Origin: JAGDVO01 sp964590075 [NCBI: uncultured Aquificales bacterium]
Lineage (GTDB): Bacteria > Thermosulfidibacterota > Thermosulfidibacteria > Thermosulfidibacterales
Assembly (NCBI GenBank): GCA_964590075.1
Contig: CAZPXS010000006.1
Location: 9,369 to 73,368, forward strand
Length of the DNA: 64,000 bases
Reading direction: 5' to 3'
The translations under genes were made by a program, and so were the position numbers. This document shows positions 25,739-34,416 of the stretch, piece by piece (position 1 is the stretch's first letter; every line of letters starts with the position of its first letter). The notes under the pieces are model-generated. The model ran no database searches. It was not told where the DNA came from and saw only the letters and a list, made by a program, of their open reading frames with translations.

Positions 25739-25772
25739 GAGTAAGTAAAATTTTAAAAGAGGGGGGTGGAAG

Positions 25773-26111
25773 ATGAGGAAGGCTCTATTAGTAGGTCTTA
25801 TCGCTACCGGTTTGTGTCTTAGTGGTTATGCTGCTCCTAAGGCTGTTCCTAAGGGCGGAGCGGGAATAGGTAAGGAGGTGAGAACTGAGGCCCAGTCCCA
25901 GAGGATGGAGTCCGATAAGGGTTTGGGTGAAAAGGTAAGGGAACAGGCAAGGGAAAAGGAAAGGATTATGGAACACAAGGAAGAGATGAAAGGTATATCT
26001 AATGCAACGGGTAATGCTACTGGTTTAAAAGGTAAGGCTAAGGGTAAAGTTAAAAAGGTAAAAGGGTTAGCTAACTCCACAGCTACCGAAGGCCTTAAGC
26101 CTAACAAGTAG
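25773..26111 (+). CDS. Small secreted basic, probably disordered protein
   Basis: I recognise no family. The 112-residue product has a clear signal peptide (KALLVGLIATGLCLSGYA, cleavage likely before APKA or PKA). The mature part has no cysteines or obvious globular core. It is Lys/Glu/Gly/Ala rich, with GKAKGKVKKVKG and an amphipathic stretch VREQAREKERIMEHKEEM. N-x-T/S triplets recur (SNATGNATG, ANSTAT). A strong ribosome-binding site and promoter match suggest it is expressed. It could be a periplasmic, surface or nucleic-acid-coating protein; none of this is shown. Confidence 0.75.
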   Translation: MRKALLVGLIATGLCLSGYAAPKAVPKGGAGIGKEVRTEAQSQRMESDKGLGEKVREQAREKERIMEHKEEMKGISNATGNATGLKGKAKGKVKKVKGLANSTATEGLKPNK

Positions 26112-26145
26112 TTGTAAAGAGAGAGGCTAATCTAACCTCTAGATT

Positions 26146-27024
26146 ATGAACTATATAAAACCCTTCGATCCATGGAGGGCGGGTACATGTACCTGTCCTC
26201 CTAAGTATAACCTTAACATTTACACAGGGTGTGCCCATAGGTGTGTATATTGCTATTCTACAAGTTTTATAAGGGATTTTTACAATGCCCGTATAAAGAG
26301 AGACTTTTTGAAATACGTAAAAAGAGACCTTGAAGCTCTACCCGTTGGTACCACCATAACCGTCTCCAATTCTTCCGATCCCTATCAGCCTCTTGAAGAA
26401 AAGTATCGGTATATGAGGATGTTTTTGGAGATGGTTTACGAGAGGAAGGAAAAGGATTTAAGGGTTCTGATTTTAACGAAATCATCCCTGGTTTTAAGAG
26501 ATGTGGATATTATATCTAAGTTGAGTGCGGTTGTTTGTCTATCCGTTACCTCTATAGAGATAAAATCAAGAATAGAGCCCTATGCCTCAAGTTACGAAGA
26601 TATGCTACTTGTAGCAAAGACACTAAAGGCCAAATCTGTACCTCTAGTTGTGAGGATAGATCCCATCATACCTTTTGTAAATGTTGAAGAGGCTTACGAG
26701 GTCCTTAGGGATTTTAAGGATGTTGCCGATCACTTTGTTGTGAGCACCTATAAGGCAAGGTTGGACTCCTTTAAAAGGATAGTCCTTTCCTTTCCTAACC
26801 TGAGGGAAAAGCTATTCGAACTTTATATTGTGAAGGGAGTTAAAATTGGAAACTCTTACTATTTACCCCTTGAGCTCAGAAAGGAACTACTCGCTCCCTT
26901 CTTTGATTTTTGTCTAAAAAACGATCTTTCCATCTCAGCCTGTAGAGAGGCTATTCCTCAGGGGATTAGGGCTGAAAGCTGTGACGGTAGCCACCTACTT
27001 AGATTAAAAAGCCCCGCTTATTAG
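26146..27024 (+). CDS. Radical SAM protein, spore photoproduct lyase-like (SPL) family
   Basis: The 292-residue protein has the radical SAM cluster motif Cys29-x3-Cys33-x2-Cys36 (TGCAHRCVYCY). An SPL-type partial barrel follows (TITVSNSSDPYQPLEEKYRYM, LTKSSLVLRDVDII, VVRIDPIIPF). Members occur in many non-spore-formers and their substrates are unknown, so DNA photoproduct repair should not be assumed. An extra CTC pair precedes the cluster motif at residues 15-17. No good ribosome-binding site precedes the ATG. It lies 34 bp after the secreted-protein gene and overlaps the convergent gene by 21 bp. Confidence 0.85.
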   Translation: MNYIKPFDPWRAGTCTCPPKYNLNIYTGCAHRCVYCYSTSFIRDFYNARIKRDFLKYVKRDLEALPVGTTITVSNSSDPYQPLEEKYRYMRMFLEMVYERKEKDLRVLILTKSSLVLRDVDIISKLSAVVCLSVTSIEIKSRIEPYASSYEDMLLVAKTLKAKSVPLVVRIDPIIPFVNVEEAYEVLRDFKDVADHFVVSTYKARLDSFKRIVLSFPNLREKLFELYIVKGVKIGNSYYLPLELRKELLAPFFDFCLKNDLSISACREAIPQGIRAESCDGSHLLRLKSPAY

Positions 27025-28434
27025 TACACTCACGATGTGATCTCTGAGTATATCGGGAGAGTAGGCAGGTTCAAAACATTTGTTGGAAAAACATACCTGT
27101 GCGTAACTCTCTCCACCTTCAAGGTAACTTATCGTTGTAAGTGGCGTTATAAAGCTAAGAGCAACTTCCAAAATATCCTTTCTTTCACCGGATATCTTTA
27201 TATCTATGGAACCGAATAGATACAGTATAAGAGGAACGGCTATGATGAGACCATCCACACCTTTATCTATAGCCGGCTTGGCAATTTCAATTAGAAGTCT
27301 GTTAGCTATATCTAGGTATGACTTTTTATCGGTTATTTTGTGTAACTTTATTAAACATTCAGCTATCTTCGAAGTTTCCTTTAAAGTGTATCTAAATGGA
27401 AGGGATTTATCCATAGTATCGGAGAACAGGTTTCTCTCCTTGTCTAAAAACAAATCTTCAATGTTTAGATAAATTTTATGAGCCCTATCCAGTAAATCTC
27501 TTTTTCCTGTGGCCATGTAGAGATTTATGCTTGCTTCAAGGTAACTTGCCCAGTCCTCCAATATACCGCTATCGGTTATATCTATCTTGTTAAAAACTTC
27601 TGTAGCCTGTTTTAGAAGATCTTCTTCTTTTTTCAGTCTAAAGATTAATGTTAATAAGCTTACAAAGTAAGATGATAATGTTTTGGAAGTTTTTTCTACC
27701 AATTTTAGCTCGTTTTTGTCCCTGTAAATAGCTACAAATATATCTTGGTCTCTAACGAAATTTTTTACTATTGAATCGAAGATACTTAGTGCTATGTTTT
27801 CGTATGATCTATTCGGTATACTTTTCGCCATGTATACCAGTAATTTTACAAAAGATATATTATCTTCCAGTTTGTACTCGCCGGTAGGCATGTTCCAGTT
27901 GTAGCTAAAGCTACCGCTATGTAAAAGGTTTAGCTCTCTATCATAGGTGAGGCTATTTAGCATAATGCTAACTGTATCTTCAACTATTTTCCTCGCTCTT
28001 ATCTCTTTTTCCGTAAGCCATAGAGATAGGGCCGAGATCAAAGCTTCAACCCTTGGGGTTTTTAACTCCTCATCCCAAAACCCCGTGTTTACAGGATCGT
28101 AGAGAAACAAAAGGTTCTTAGAGGTTTCAATATACACAGTTTCATCTAGGTTTTTGAACTTAAGTAGTGAGACTTCATCCGTTATCTCGTTAAATTCCAT
28201 GGTATCATGTAGTTTATCTATGTCGTTTACATCGGTTAGAGTTTTCACGTAATAGCTATTCCGTCTTTTTAGTACTATCACAGGAAAATGCCTCATGAAT
28301 CTACTTGCCCAATCGGGTCTATCGTAGCTACTAATTAGGGTTACCCCTTTATTTAGCTTCTGGATTTTATTTACTATTCTTCTTGCCTGAGGTAGACTTT
28401 CCCTGTAGATTATATAGGTCTTTTCCTCGGCCAT
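27004..28434 (-). CDS. YyaL-like (alpha/alpha)-barrel protein
   Basis: The 476-residue protein resembles the C-terminal part of YyaL/DUF255 proteins. It has helical repeats of six-hairpin glycosidase type (SYLDIANRLLIEIA, RDLLDRAHKIYLNIEDLF). The tail YAQVCFSNKCFEPAYSPDIL corresponds to the VCxxxxCxxP-type ending of that family. The usual N-terminal thioredoxin domain is not recognisable; a degenerate alpha/beta stretch (about 1-65) may replace it. Function of the family is unknown. The ATG lies 6 bases after a predicted -10, so the mRNA may be leaderless. Overlaps the radical SAM gene convergently. Confidence 0.65.
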   Translation of the reverse strand: MAEEKTYIIYRESLPQARRIVNKIQKLNKGVTLISSYDRPDWASRFMRHFPVIVLKRRNSYYVKTLTDVNDIDKLHDTMEFNEITDEVSLLKFKNLDETVYIETSKNLLFLYDPVNTGFWDEELKTPRVEALISALSLWLTEKEIRARKIVEDTVSIMLNSLTYDRELNLLHSGSFSYNWNMPTGEYKLEDNISFVKLLVYMAKSIPNRSYENIALSIFDSIVKNFVRDQDIFVAIYRDKNELKLVEKTSKTLSSYFVSLLTLIFRLKKEEDLLKQATEVFNKIDITDSGILEDWASYLEASINLYMATGKRDLLDRAHKIYLNIEDLFLDKERNLFSDTMDKSLPFRYTLKETSKIAECLIKLHKITDKKSYLDIANRLLIEIAKPAIDKGVDGLIIAVPLILYLFGSIDIKISGERKDILEVALSFITPLTTISYLEGGESYAQVCFSNKCFEPAYSPDILRDHIVSVLISGAF

Positions 28435-28440
28435 AGTGAT

Positions 28441-28469
28441 AAACTACCAGTTTTTGTAGGGATATGCAA
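28441..28469 (-). promoter_or_regulatory. Predicted promoter of the YyaL-like gene
   Basis: The minus strand reads TTGCAT (28464-28469), 17-bp spacer, TAGTTT (28441-28446), then 6 bases to ATG. There is no room for a Shine-Dalgarno, so the transcript would be leaderless. Confidence 0.4.
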
Positions 28470-28482
28470 TTATAAAAGGGAC

Positions 28483-28510
28483 TTGTAAATTTTTCGATAG
28501 GGTATATGAA
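28483..28510 (+). promoter_or_regulatory. Predicted promoter of the dnaG-rpoD-pil operon
   Basis: TTGTAA (28483-28488), 16-bp spacer, TATGAA (28505-28510), 11 bases before the dnaG ATG. The predicted leader is about five bases long and no ribosome-binding site is present. Confidence 0.4.
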
Positions 28511-28521
28511 AATAATAAGAT

Positions 28522-30234
28522 ATGGAAAAGGCTGTCATTGCCGATGAAATTAGATCAAGACTCGATATAGTGGATGTAGTTGGAGAGTATCTATCTCTAA
28601 AAAGGGTTGGTCGTAACTATGTCGCACTTTGTCCTTTTCATGCGGAAAAGACACCCTCCTTCACCGTAAGTCCTGATAAGCAGATATTCTACTGTTTTGG
28701 ATGTGGCAAGGGTGGCGATGTTATAAAGTTCGTTATGCTTATGGAGGATCTAAGTTACTTTGAGGCTGTAAGGTTACTAGCGAATAGACTCGGTATAGAT
28801 GTTGATGAGAAAGAGCTGGTTGAAGGTGAAAGTAAGAGCTTTAAGCTTATCAATTTGCATGCTGAGTTGAGATTGCTGTTTTCGAAGTTCCTAAAGAGTG
28901 AGGTGGGTAAAAAAGCGAGGGATTATCTGAGGGATAGGGGGATAGATGCCTATTACTGGGAGAGATTTGGGCTTGGTTTCTGTCCGGATGATAGTGTTGT
29001 TGCTGATATACTCATAAAGAAAGGGTTTACAAAGAGTGATTTACTCGATAGTGGACTTTTTGGTCTAAGGGGCGATCTTATCTATCCTAAATTTAGAAAT
29101 AGAATTACCATACCGATAACCGATTTTGCAGGTAGGGTTATCGCCTTTGGCGGTAGAGTTATAGATGGAACTGAAGAGCCAAAGTATCTAAACTCTCCCG
29201 AAACCCCTATTTACAGTAAAGGACGTTACCTTTTTGGTTGGCCTATAGCCAGGGAAAGCATAAAACATAGGGATAGGGTTATCCTTGTGGAAGGTTACAT
29301 GGATGTTATCTCGATGCATGTTGCCGGTTTTTCTGAGACTGTGGCATCTCTTGGCACAAGCTTGACTAAACAGCAGGCCGAAAGATTGATGATGCTCACA
29401 AGAAACATTTACATAATGTATGATGGGGATAGTGCAGGTTTAAAGGCTTCGCTGAGGGCATCTAGGATTCTATACTCACTGGGAATTGAGCCCAGGATAG
29501 TGAGGTTACCTGAGGGTGAAGACCCCGATAGTCTTGCTAGAAAAGACCCTGGGTTAATTGAGAGTTTGATCGAGAATGCTCTAACTCCCATTGATCTTAT
29601 ACTGGAAGAGGAAAGATTAGAGGAAGGTATCTTCTCTAAAAAGATGGTGGTGGAGAGAGCTTTGGAGCTTATGGAAGATACCGAGGATCCTATTGTGGTC
29701 GATAGTTTTATAGATTACTTATCCGGGAAACTTGATATTCCAAAGACTTTCCTTAAGCTCACCCTTGAGGGTAAGAAGAAGTCCTTTACTATATCTAAGA
29801 GGAAGGATGGAAATAGATCTACAAGTGGAAGCCCTGATAGAAAAGTTTTGTGGGAGAGGGCATTACTCAAGTGGTGTCTGGATGATAGGGAGCTACTAGA
29901 TATGCTAAGTGACAGGATAGTGGAGGTTGAGTATAGGGATCCTCTCGTTTCAAAGATTTTACCCAGTTTGGTTAGTACCGGAAACATCAATGAGTTAGTT
30001 GTGAATCTTTCCGAGAATCTACAGAAAGAGTTGTTGTCGCTGATTTTTAGCGAGGATAGGATACTACCTATAGAAGAGGTGCTTACTATTTTCGATAGAA
30101 AAGTTAAGGAGAGTAGATTTAAGAGACTAAAGGCTCAGATAATGTCTATGGATATGATGGATGAGAGGTTTAATGAGCTTTTTAAGCTATACGTAGAGTT
30201 GAAAAAAGAGCTTGCCAAGGGAGGTAGAGCATGA
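28522..30234 (+). CDS. dnaG: DNA primase
   Basis: DnaG makes RNA primers at the replication fork. The N-terminal zinc-binding domain is intact: Cys37, His40, Cys58, Cys61 ([11 protein letters not shown] and YCFGCGKGG). The catalytic core has [11 protein letters not shown] and the Toprim segment [14 protein letters not shown], with the acidic YDGDSAG. The last 150 residues are a divergent DnaB-interaction domain. At 570 aa it is of normal length. It overlaps rpoD by 4 bp (ATGA), the classic dnaG-rpoD pairing of macromolecular-synthesis operons (without rpsU here). Confidence 0.97.
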   Translation: MEKAVIADEIRSRLDIVDVVGEYLSLKRVGRNYVALCPFHAEKTPSFTVSPDKQIFYCFGCGKGGDVIKFVMLMEDLSYFEAVRLLANRLGIDVDEKELVEGESKSFKLINLHAELRLLFSKFLKSEVGKKARDYLRDRGIDAYYWERFGLGFCPDDSVVADILIKKGFTKSDLLDSGLFGLRGDLIYPKFRNRITIPITDFAGRVIAFGGRVIDGTEEPKYLNSPETPIYSKGRYLFGWPIARESIKHRDRVILVEGYMDVISMHVAGFSETVASLGTSLTKQQAERLMMLTRNIYIMYDGDSAGLKASLRASRILYSLGIEPRIVRLPEGEDPDSLARKDPGLIESLIENALTPIDLILEEERLEEGIFSKKMVVERALELMEDTEDPIVVDSFIDYLSGKLDIPKTFLKLTLEGKKKSFTISKRKDGNRSTSGSPDRKVLWERALLKWCLDDRELLDMLSDRIVEVEYRDPLVSKILPSLVSTGNINELVVNLSENLQKELLSLIFSEDRILPIEEVLTIFDRKVKESRFKRLKAQIMSMDMMDERFNELFKLYVELKKELAKGGRA

Positions 30235-32027
30235 ACTTCTTGGAAGCTGCTAAGCTTATAAATTTGAGAAAGTTGATCTCTATGGGTAAAAAGAAGGGAT
30301 TTGTGACCTACGATGATATTAGAAGTATGATAGGAATAGAAGATAAGAAGCAGATGGAAGAGATCCTAAAGATAATGGAAGAGATGGATATTCAGGTGGT
30401 GGAGGATCCCAACTCTGTTCCTCTCGTACTTGATCCTACCGATGATATGCTTGAGGATGAGGGTGGAGATTTTACCTATACTCTCGATGAGTTTTCCGAT
30501 TTTGAGGAGGTCGAGGAGGAGATAAACGAAGGCCCTGATCCTGTAAGGATGTATTTACACGAGATGGGAAGGATCCAGCTACTGAGCAAGGAAGAGGAAT
30601 TGGAGTTGGCAAGGAAGATAGAGGAGGAAAAGGAGAAAGTTATAAGGTCGATCTTGACTGTTCCAGTTGTGATAGATGAGATAGTATCAATAGCCGAGAA
30701 GGTAGCGAAAGGAGATGTGGATATAGAGGATGTTGTTATTCTTGAGGAGAGGGGGGAGGAGCAGAAGAAAAGGGAATACTATAGGTTTTTCCAGGGTATA
30801 GAGGAGCTCAAGGAGTTGTCACAGAGATACTTCGAGCTTAGAAGAAGGGTTTATAGTGGTGAGAGACTATCGGAGGAAGAGGATAGAGATTATAGAAGTA
30901 TCCATGAGCGTATGACTATGATAGTCAAAAAATTAGCCTTTACCTCCGGCGTGATAGATAATCTGGTCTGTAGTATAAGTAACGCCATAAAGAGGGCTGA
31001 GGAAGCCCAGGCCGAAATCAGGAAGTGTCAGGAGACTCTCGGTATGCCTATAGATGTTTTTATCTCCTTTATCAAGTCCCTCGAGGCCTTACCGGAGAGT
31101 GAGAGGGATGAGAGGGCTATAAGGGTGACGAGATTGGGCTACGGGATTCTATCGGAACTTAGATTTAAGGTGGAGGAGGCGAGGCAGAGGATAAAGGAGA
31201 TAGAGGATAGGTTCCTTTCCAATATAGCGGATCTTAAGAGGCTACAGTTAGATATAATGCAGAGTATGAAGGAAGAGAGAGAGGCTAAGGAGAAGCTGGC
31301 GGAAGCTAACCTTAGATTGGTTGTCAGCATAGCTAAGAAGTACGTGAATAGAGGATTACAGCTACTCGATCTAATTCAGGAAGGTAACATAGGCCTAATG
31401 AAGGCTGTCGATAAGTTTGAATACCAGAGGGGTTATAAGTTCTCAACCTACGCTACATGGTGGATAAGGCAGGCCGTGACAAGAGCTATAGCCGATCAGG
31501 CAAGAACGATCAGGATACCCGTTCATATGATAGAAACGATAAACAAACTGGTTAAAACTGCAAGAAAGCTCTATCAGGAGCTTGGTAGGGAGCCTACACC
31601 TGAGGAGATAGCCTATAAGGCCAATGTTCCGATAGAGAAAGTAAAGAAGGTTTTCAAGATAGCTAAGGAACCGATATCACTTGAGTTACCTATGGGGGAT
31701 GATGAGGATAACGTTATAGGCGATTTTGTAGAGGATACCACTATAGAGAAGCCCGAGGAGTCTGCGATTTTGGAGACTCTAAAGGAGAAGGTGGAGGAAG
31801 CTTTTGAAAAGTTGTCGCCGAGAGAAAAGAGAGTTTTGGAGATGAGGTTTGGCATAGGGATAGATGCGGAACATACACTTGAAGAGGTTGGAAAGGTCTT
31901 TAACGTTACGAGGGAGAGGATAAGACAGATAGAGGCAAAGGCTCTTAAGAAGCTTAGGTACCCCGTAAGCCTGGATGTCCTTAAGAATATAGATATAGGC
32001 GATATAAGAAGCATTAAACTATACTGA
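30231..32027 (+). CDS. rpoD: RNA polymerase primary sigma factor
   Basis: Housekeeping sigma70 (598 aa). Region 1.1-like N-terminus, region 1.2 [21 protein letters not shown], and a long acidic non-conserved insert (about 130-340). Regions 2.1-2.4 ([20 protein letters not shown] to [15 protein letters not shown]) read the -10. Region 3 starts [13 protein letters not shown] and region 4.2 has the [20 protein letters not shown] helix-turn-helix. Promoter matches in this window of TTGaca/TAtaaT type are consistent with it. It sits in the dnaG-led operon with 7 bp to the next gene. Confidence 0.97.
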   Translation: MNFLEAAKLINLRKLISMGKKKGFVTYDDIRSMIGIEDKKQMEEILKIMEEMDIQVVEDPNSVPLVLDPTDDMLEDEGGDFTYTLDEFSDFEEVEEEINEGPDPVRMYLHEMGRIQLLSKEEELELARKIEEEKEKVIRSILTVPVVIDEIVSIAEKVAKGDVDIEDVVILEERGEEQKKREYYRFFQGIEELKELSQRYFELRRRVYSGERLSEEEDRDYRSIHERMTMIVKKLAFTSGVIDNLVCSISNAIKRAEEAQAEIRKCQETLGMPIDVFISFIKSLEALPESERDERAIRVTRLGYGILSELRFKVEEARQRIKEIEDRFLSNIADLKRLQLDIMQSMKEEREAKEKLAEANLRLVVSIAKKYVNRGLQLLDLIQEGNIGLMKAVDKFEYQRGYKFSTYATWWIRQAVTRAIADQARTIRIPVHMIETINKLVKTARKLYQELGREPTPEEIAYKANVPIEKVKKVFKIAKEPISLELPMGDDEDNVIGDFVEDTTIEKPEESAILETLKEKVEEAFEKLSPREKRVLEMRFGIGIDAEHTLEEVGKVFNVTRERIRQIEAKALKKLRYPVSLDVLKNIDIGDIRSIKLY

Positions 32028-32034
32028 GGTTTTT

Positions 32035-32817
32035 ATGCTATACGATCTCGGTACCGGTAGTGTCTATTGGATAGATGGGGAAGGAAAATTAGCAAGAGAC
32101 CTTTTCGATCCTTCCTATGTTGAGAGGATAAATGTACTCGTTACTGGCTCCCCGATAGCGGGAGGCTTTTTAATGCCGGATTTTAAAGTAAAGGATCATA
32201 GAGACGAGGAGAGGTTGATTTTACTGGCTGAAGAGCGCATTCCCTACGATATAGGAGAGGTGAACCTTGATTTTGAAGATATAGAAGGCGGTATATTTGT
32301 TGGCTGGGCTAAAGCTATAGAGATAGATAGGTTGAAGGAGAGATTCGGTGAGGCTTTTTTCAATATCAGTATAGTACCAAGGGAGTATGTTTTACTTAGA
32401 TCTTTCGAATATTTAAAAAAACTTGGATTTATTTTTGAAAACGATGTTATTTTTGATGTTATTGGTCCTTACGTTACCGTTACTATACATGGCGGTAGTT
32501 TAAAGGGTATTTTTTGTTTGGATAGAATAGCTACGGATTCTCTTAGTGACTCCCAGGCTATATTAGGGAAGCTACTAGATCGTTATGTAGAGATAGATAA
32601 GTTTAAAGCCTATCTTATGAATTATGTAACCTCATCCCTATTTGTAAGGGATCTTTTAAAGTTATTTCCTAACGTGGTCTTTTTTGAGGAAACTATTGAC
32701 TTACTTAAGGATATGGAGTTTAATGAAAATAGACCTTATTCCTATTTTTTAGCCTTACGGGATTTGGTAGAGAGGGGAGGCATTTTTGGAAAAGACGAAA
32801 AGGATAGCGAGAGTTAA
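32035..32817 (+). CDS. PilM/GspL-like type IV pilus assembly protein
   Basis: Identified mainly by position: it immediately precedes pilN, pilO, pilP and pilQ, the slot of PilM. The N-terminus YDLGTGSVYWID resembles the first phosphate-binding loop of the actin-like fold. Residues RLILLAEERIPYDIGEVNLDFE parallel the PilM segment before domain 1B. At 260 residues it is about 90 shorter than typical PilM, and the later nucleotide-binding motifs are not obvious, so the fold may be reduced. It overlaps pilN by 32 bp. Confidence 0.6.
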   Translation: MLYDLGTGSVYWIDGEGKLARDLFDPSYVERINVLVTGSPIAGGFLMPDFKVKDHRDEERLILLAEERIPYDIGEVNLDFEDIEGGIFVGWAKAIEIDRLKERFGEAFFNISIVPREYVLLRSFEYLKKLGFIFENDVIFDVIGPYVTVTIHGGSLKGIFCLDRIATDSLSDSQAILGKLLDRYVEIDKFKAYLMNYVTSSLFVRDLLKLFPNVVFFEETIDLLKDMEFNENRPYSYFLALRDLVERGGIFGKDEKDSES

Positions 32818-33382
32818 TCTTGCAAAACCTACAAAAAAACCGGAAAAAGAGAAGAAGTTAAAGATCACCTTAGGTGTTAAGAAGGAAGAGATAGCTAAAT
32901 ATCTACCAGTTATTTTGGGTTTGGCTATTGGATTAGTGATCACTTTTACTATTAATCTTTATCTCGAGGTCAAGCTGAAGGTTAAGGAGGATGAGTATAA
33001 GAGTAAACAGGAAGAGGTTTTAAAGGCGGTTAGTAGTTTCAGGATGTACTCGGAGGTTGCGAGAAAGCTTGAAGAGGTTGGTAGAAAAAAGAGGGTTCTG
33101 GAGGAGTTATCAAAGCCTGTAGAAGTTCTAACTGTTATTAATAATGACCTAAAGAGGTTGGTTAAGCCTGGTTTGTGGCTTAAGGATTTTAGTGTGGACT
33201 TTGATAAGAAGGAGATGATTATCACTGGGCAGGCTTTAAGTGAGGATCTGATCTCCGAATATTTGAGAGGGATTATGTCTTTACCTTGGTTGAGGGATGT
33301 GACCTTAAAAGAGGTAAAAAGCGTTACAGGGCGCGATGGTAAAGAGTTGAAGGAATTCAGTATGGTGGTAGGATTGAAATGA
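32786..33382 (+). CDS. pilN: PilN-like type IV pilus assembly protein
   Basis: An inner-membrane protein (198 aa) with a short basic cytoplasmic N-terminus containing RIARVNLAK, close to the conserved PilN motif that docks into PilM. One membrane helix follows (LPVILGLAIGLVITFTINLYL), then a coiled coil (about 65-105) and a small periplasmic fold ending WLRDVTLKEV. The start is TTG 32786 with GGGAGG 6 bases upstream. It partners PilO (next gene, ATGA overlap) in the alignment complex of the pilus machine. Confidence 0.85.
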   Translation: MEKTKRIARVNLAKPTKKPEKEKKLKITLGVKKEEIAKYLPVILGLAIGLVITFTINLYLEVKLKVKEDEYKSKQEEVLKAVSSFRMYSEVARKLEEVGRKKRVLEELSKPVEVLTVINNDLKRLVKPGLWLKDFSVDFDKKEMIITGQALSEDLISEYLRGIMSLPWLRDVTLKEVKSVTGRDGKELKEFSMVVGLK

Positions 33383-34023
33383 AGGAGCTGAGAAGAGAAT
33401 ATATGTTAGGTATTCTTATAGCTATTGGTATTGTTGTTGGAAGTTACTTTAATTTTATAGAGCCAAAGATCATTAGATTAAAAGAGCTTGATGTAAAGGT
33501 AAGGGAGGCGGATAAGAAGATTAGTGAAGCAAAAAAAATAGTAGGTTCTATTGAAGCTAAAAAGAGAGAGTTGGAAAATTTACAGAATGAGTATTCTAAG
33601 CTTGAAAGAAAAATTCCAAAGACTACAAGATGGGATGAGGTATTGAGGAGTCTGGTGGTTCTAACGAAAAAGAGTGGATTAAAGATGGTAAGTGCTAGAT
33701 TTGAGGGTGAAAGTGAGATTAACTTGGTGGGTAACTCAACGAAAGTTAAAGGTGAGGCTAAGAGAGAGGAGAAAAAAGCACAAAAGGAAGGTCAGGTTGA
33801 TAAGGTATTTTCAAGACGTATAAATGTGGATCTAAGAGGTAGATACGTTGCTTTTGACAACTTTGTTAAGAATTTAGTCTCAAGTGATATCCTTTTTTCA
33901 CCTTACAGCGTTCGTGTAAGTAGTGGCGCTAATGCGAGAGATCCAGAGCTTAACATAAATCTCGGTATCAGTATGTACAGGTATCAGTTTGGAAATGAGA
34001 CTGTAAAAGAGATAACTAAATAG
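33379..34023 (+). CDS. pilO: PilO-like type IV pilus assembly protein
   Basis: The 214-residue bitopic protein has one membrane helix near the N-terminus (MLGILIAIGIVVGSYFNFI). A coiled coil (VREADKKISEAKKIVGSIEAKKRELENLQ, shown here as a region at about 35-75) and a PilO-type ferredoxin-like fold (RYVAFDNFVKNLVS) follow. A charged, low-complexity insert (GEAKREEKKAQKEG) precedes the last domain. Forms a dimer with PilN and links the inner-membrane platform to PilP/PilQ. Start codon overlaps the pilN stop as ATGA. Confidence 0.85.
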   Translation: MKELRREYMLGILIAIGIVVGSYFNFIEPKIIRLKELDVKVREADKKISEAKKIVGSIEAKKRELENLQNEYSKLERKIPKTTRWDEVLRSLVVLTKKSGLKMVSARFEGESEINLVGNSTKVKGEAKREEKKAQKEGQVDKVFSRRINVDLRGRYVAFDNFVKNLVSSDILFSPYSVRVSSGANARDPELNINLGISMYRYQFGNETVKEITK

Positions 34024-34038
34024 TAGGGAGTATAATGG

Positions 34039-34416
34039 ATGAAGGTTCTTTTGAGGATGTTTAAACTTATAATAGTCTCTGTTTCGTTGTTAGTACCTAC
34101 CATTGTTTTTAGCCAGAATCCCTTCTCGAGTCCCTTTGAGGATGTAAATAGGGGTTCTACTAGTGCTACGAAACCTGATAGGATGGAGAGTAGCGTAAAG
34201 GATATTGAGAGAGTTACCACTTGGAGATTGATAGGAGTTATGGTCGAGGGTAATAGAAAGGTTGCTATGTTAGATCTATCCGACGGTAGGGTTATTGTTG
34301 TTAAAGAGGGGGAAGTGATAGATAGGATTTTTAAGGTGGTTAGAATAGGTGATGGGTACGTTGTTATAGGTTCAAAGGGGAAACAGAGAAAAATAACCTT
34401 CTTAGGGGGGAAATAG
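34039..34416 (+). CDS. pilP: PilP-like type IV pilus assembly protein
   Basis: The 125-residue exported protein has a signal peptide (MFKLIIVSVSLLVPTIVFS). A Pro/Ser-rich linker (NPFSSPFEDVNRGS) leads to a small beta-domain (WRLIGVMVEGNRKVAMLD, VVKEGEVIDRIFKVVRIGD) matching the PilP fold. No lipobox cysteine is present, unlike many PilP lipoproteins. It connects PilN/PilO to the PilQ secretin in the periplasm. It lies 15 bp after pilO and directly before pilQ with no gap. Confidence 0.8.
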   Translation: MKVLLRMFKLIIVSVSLLVPTIVFSQNPFSSPFEDVNRGSTSATKPDRMESSVKDIERVTTWRLIGVMVEGNRKVAMLDLSDGRVIVVKEGEVIDRIFKVVRIGDGYVVIGSKGKQRKITFLGGK

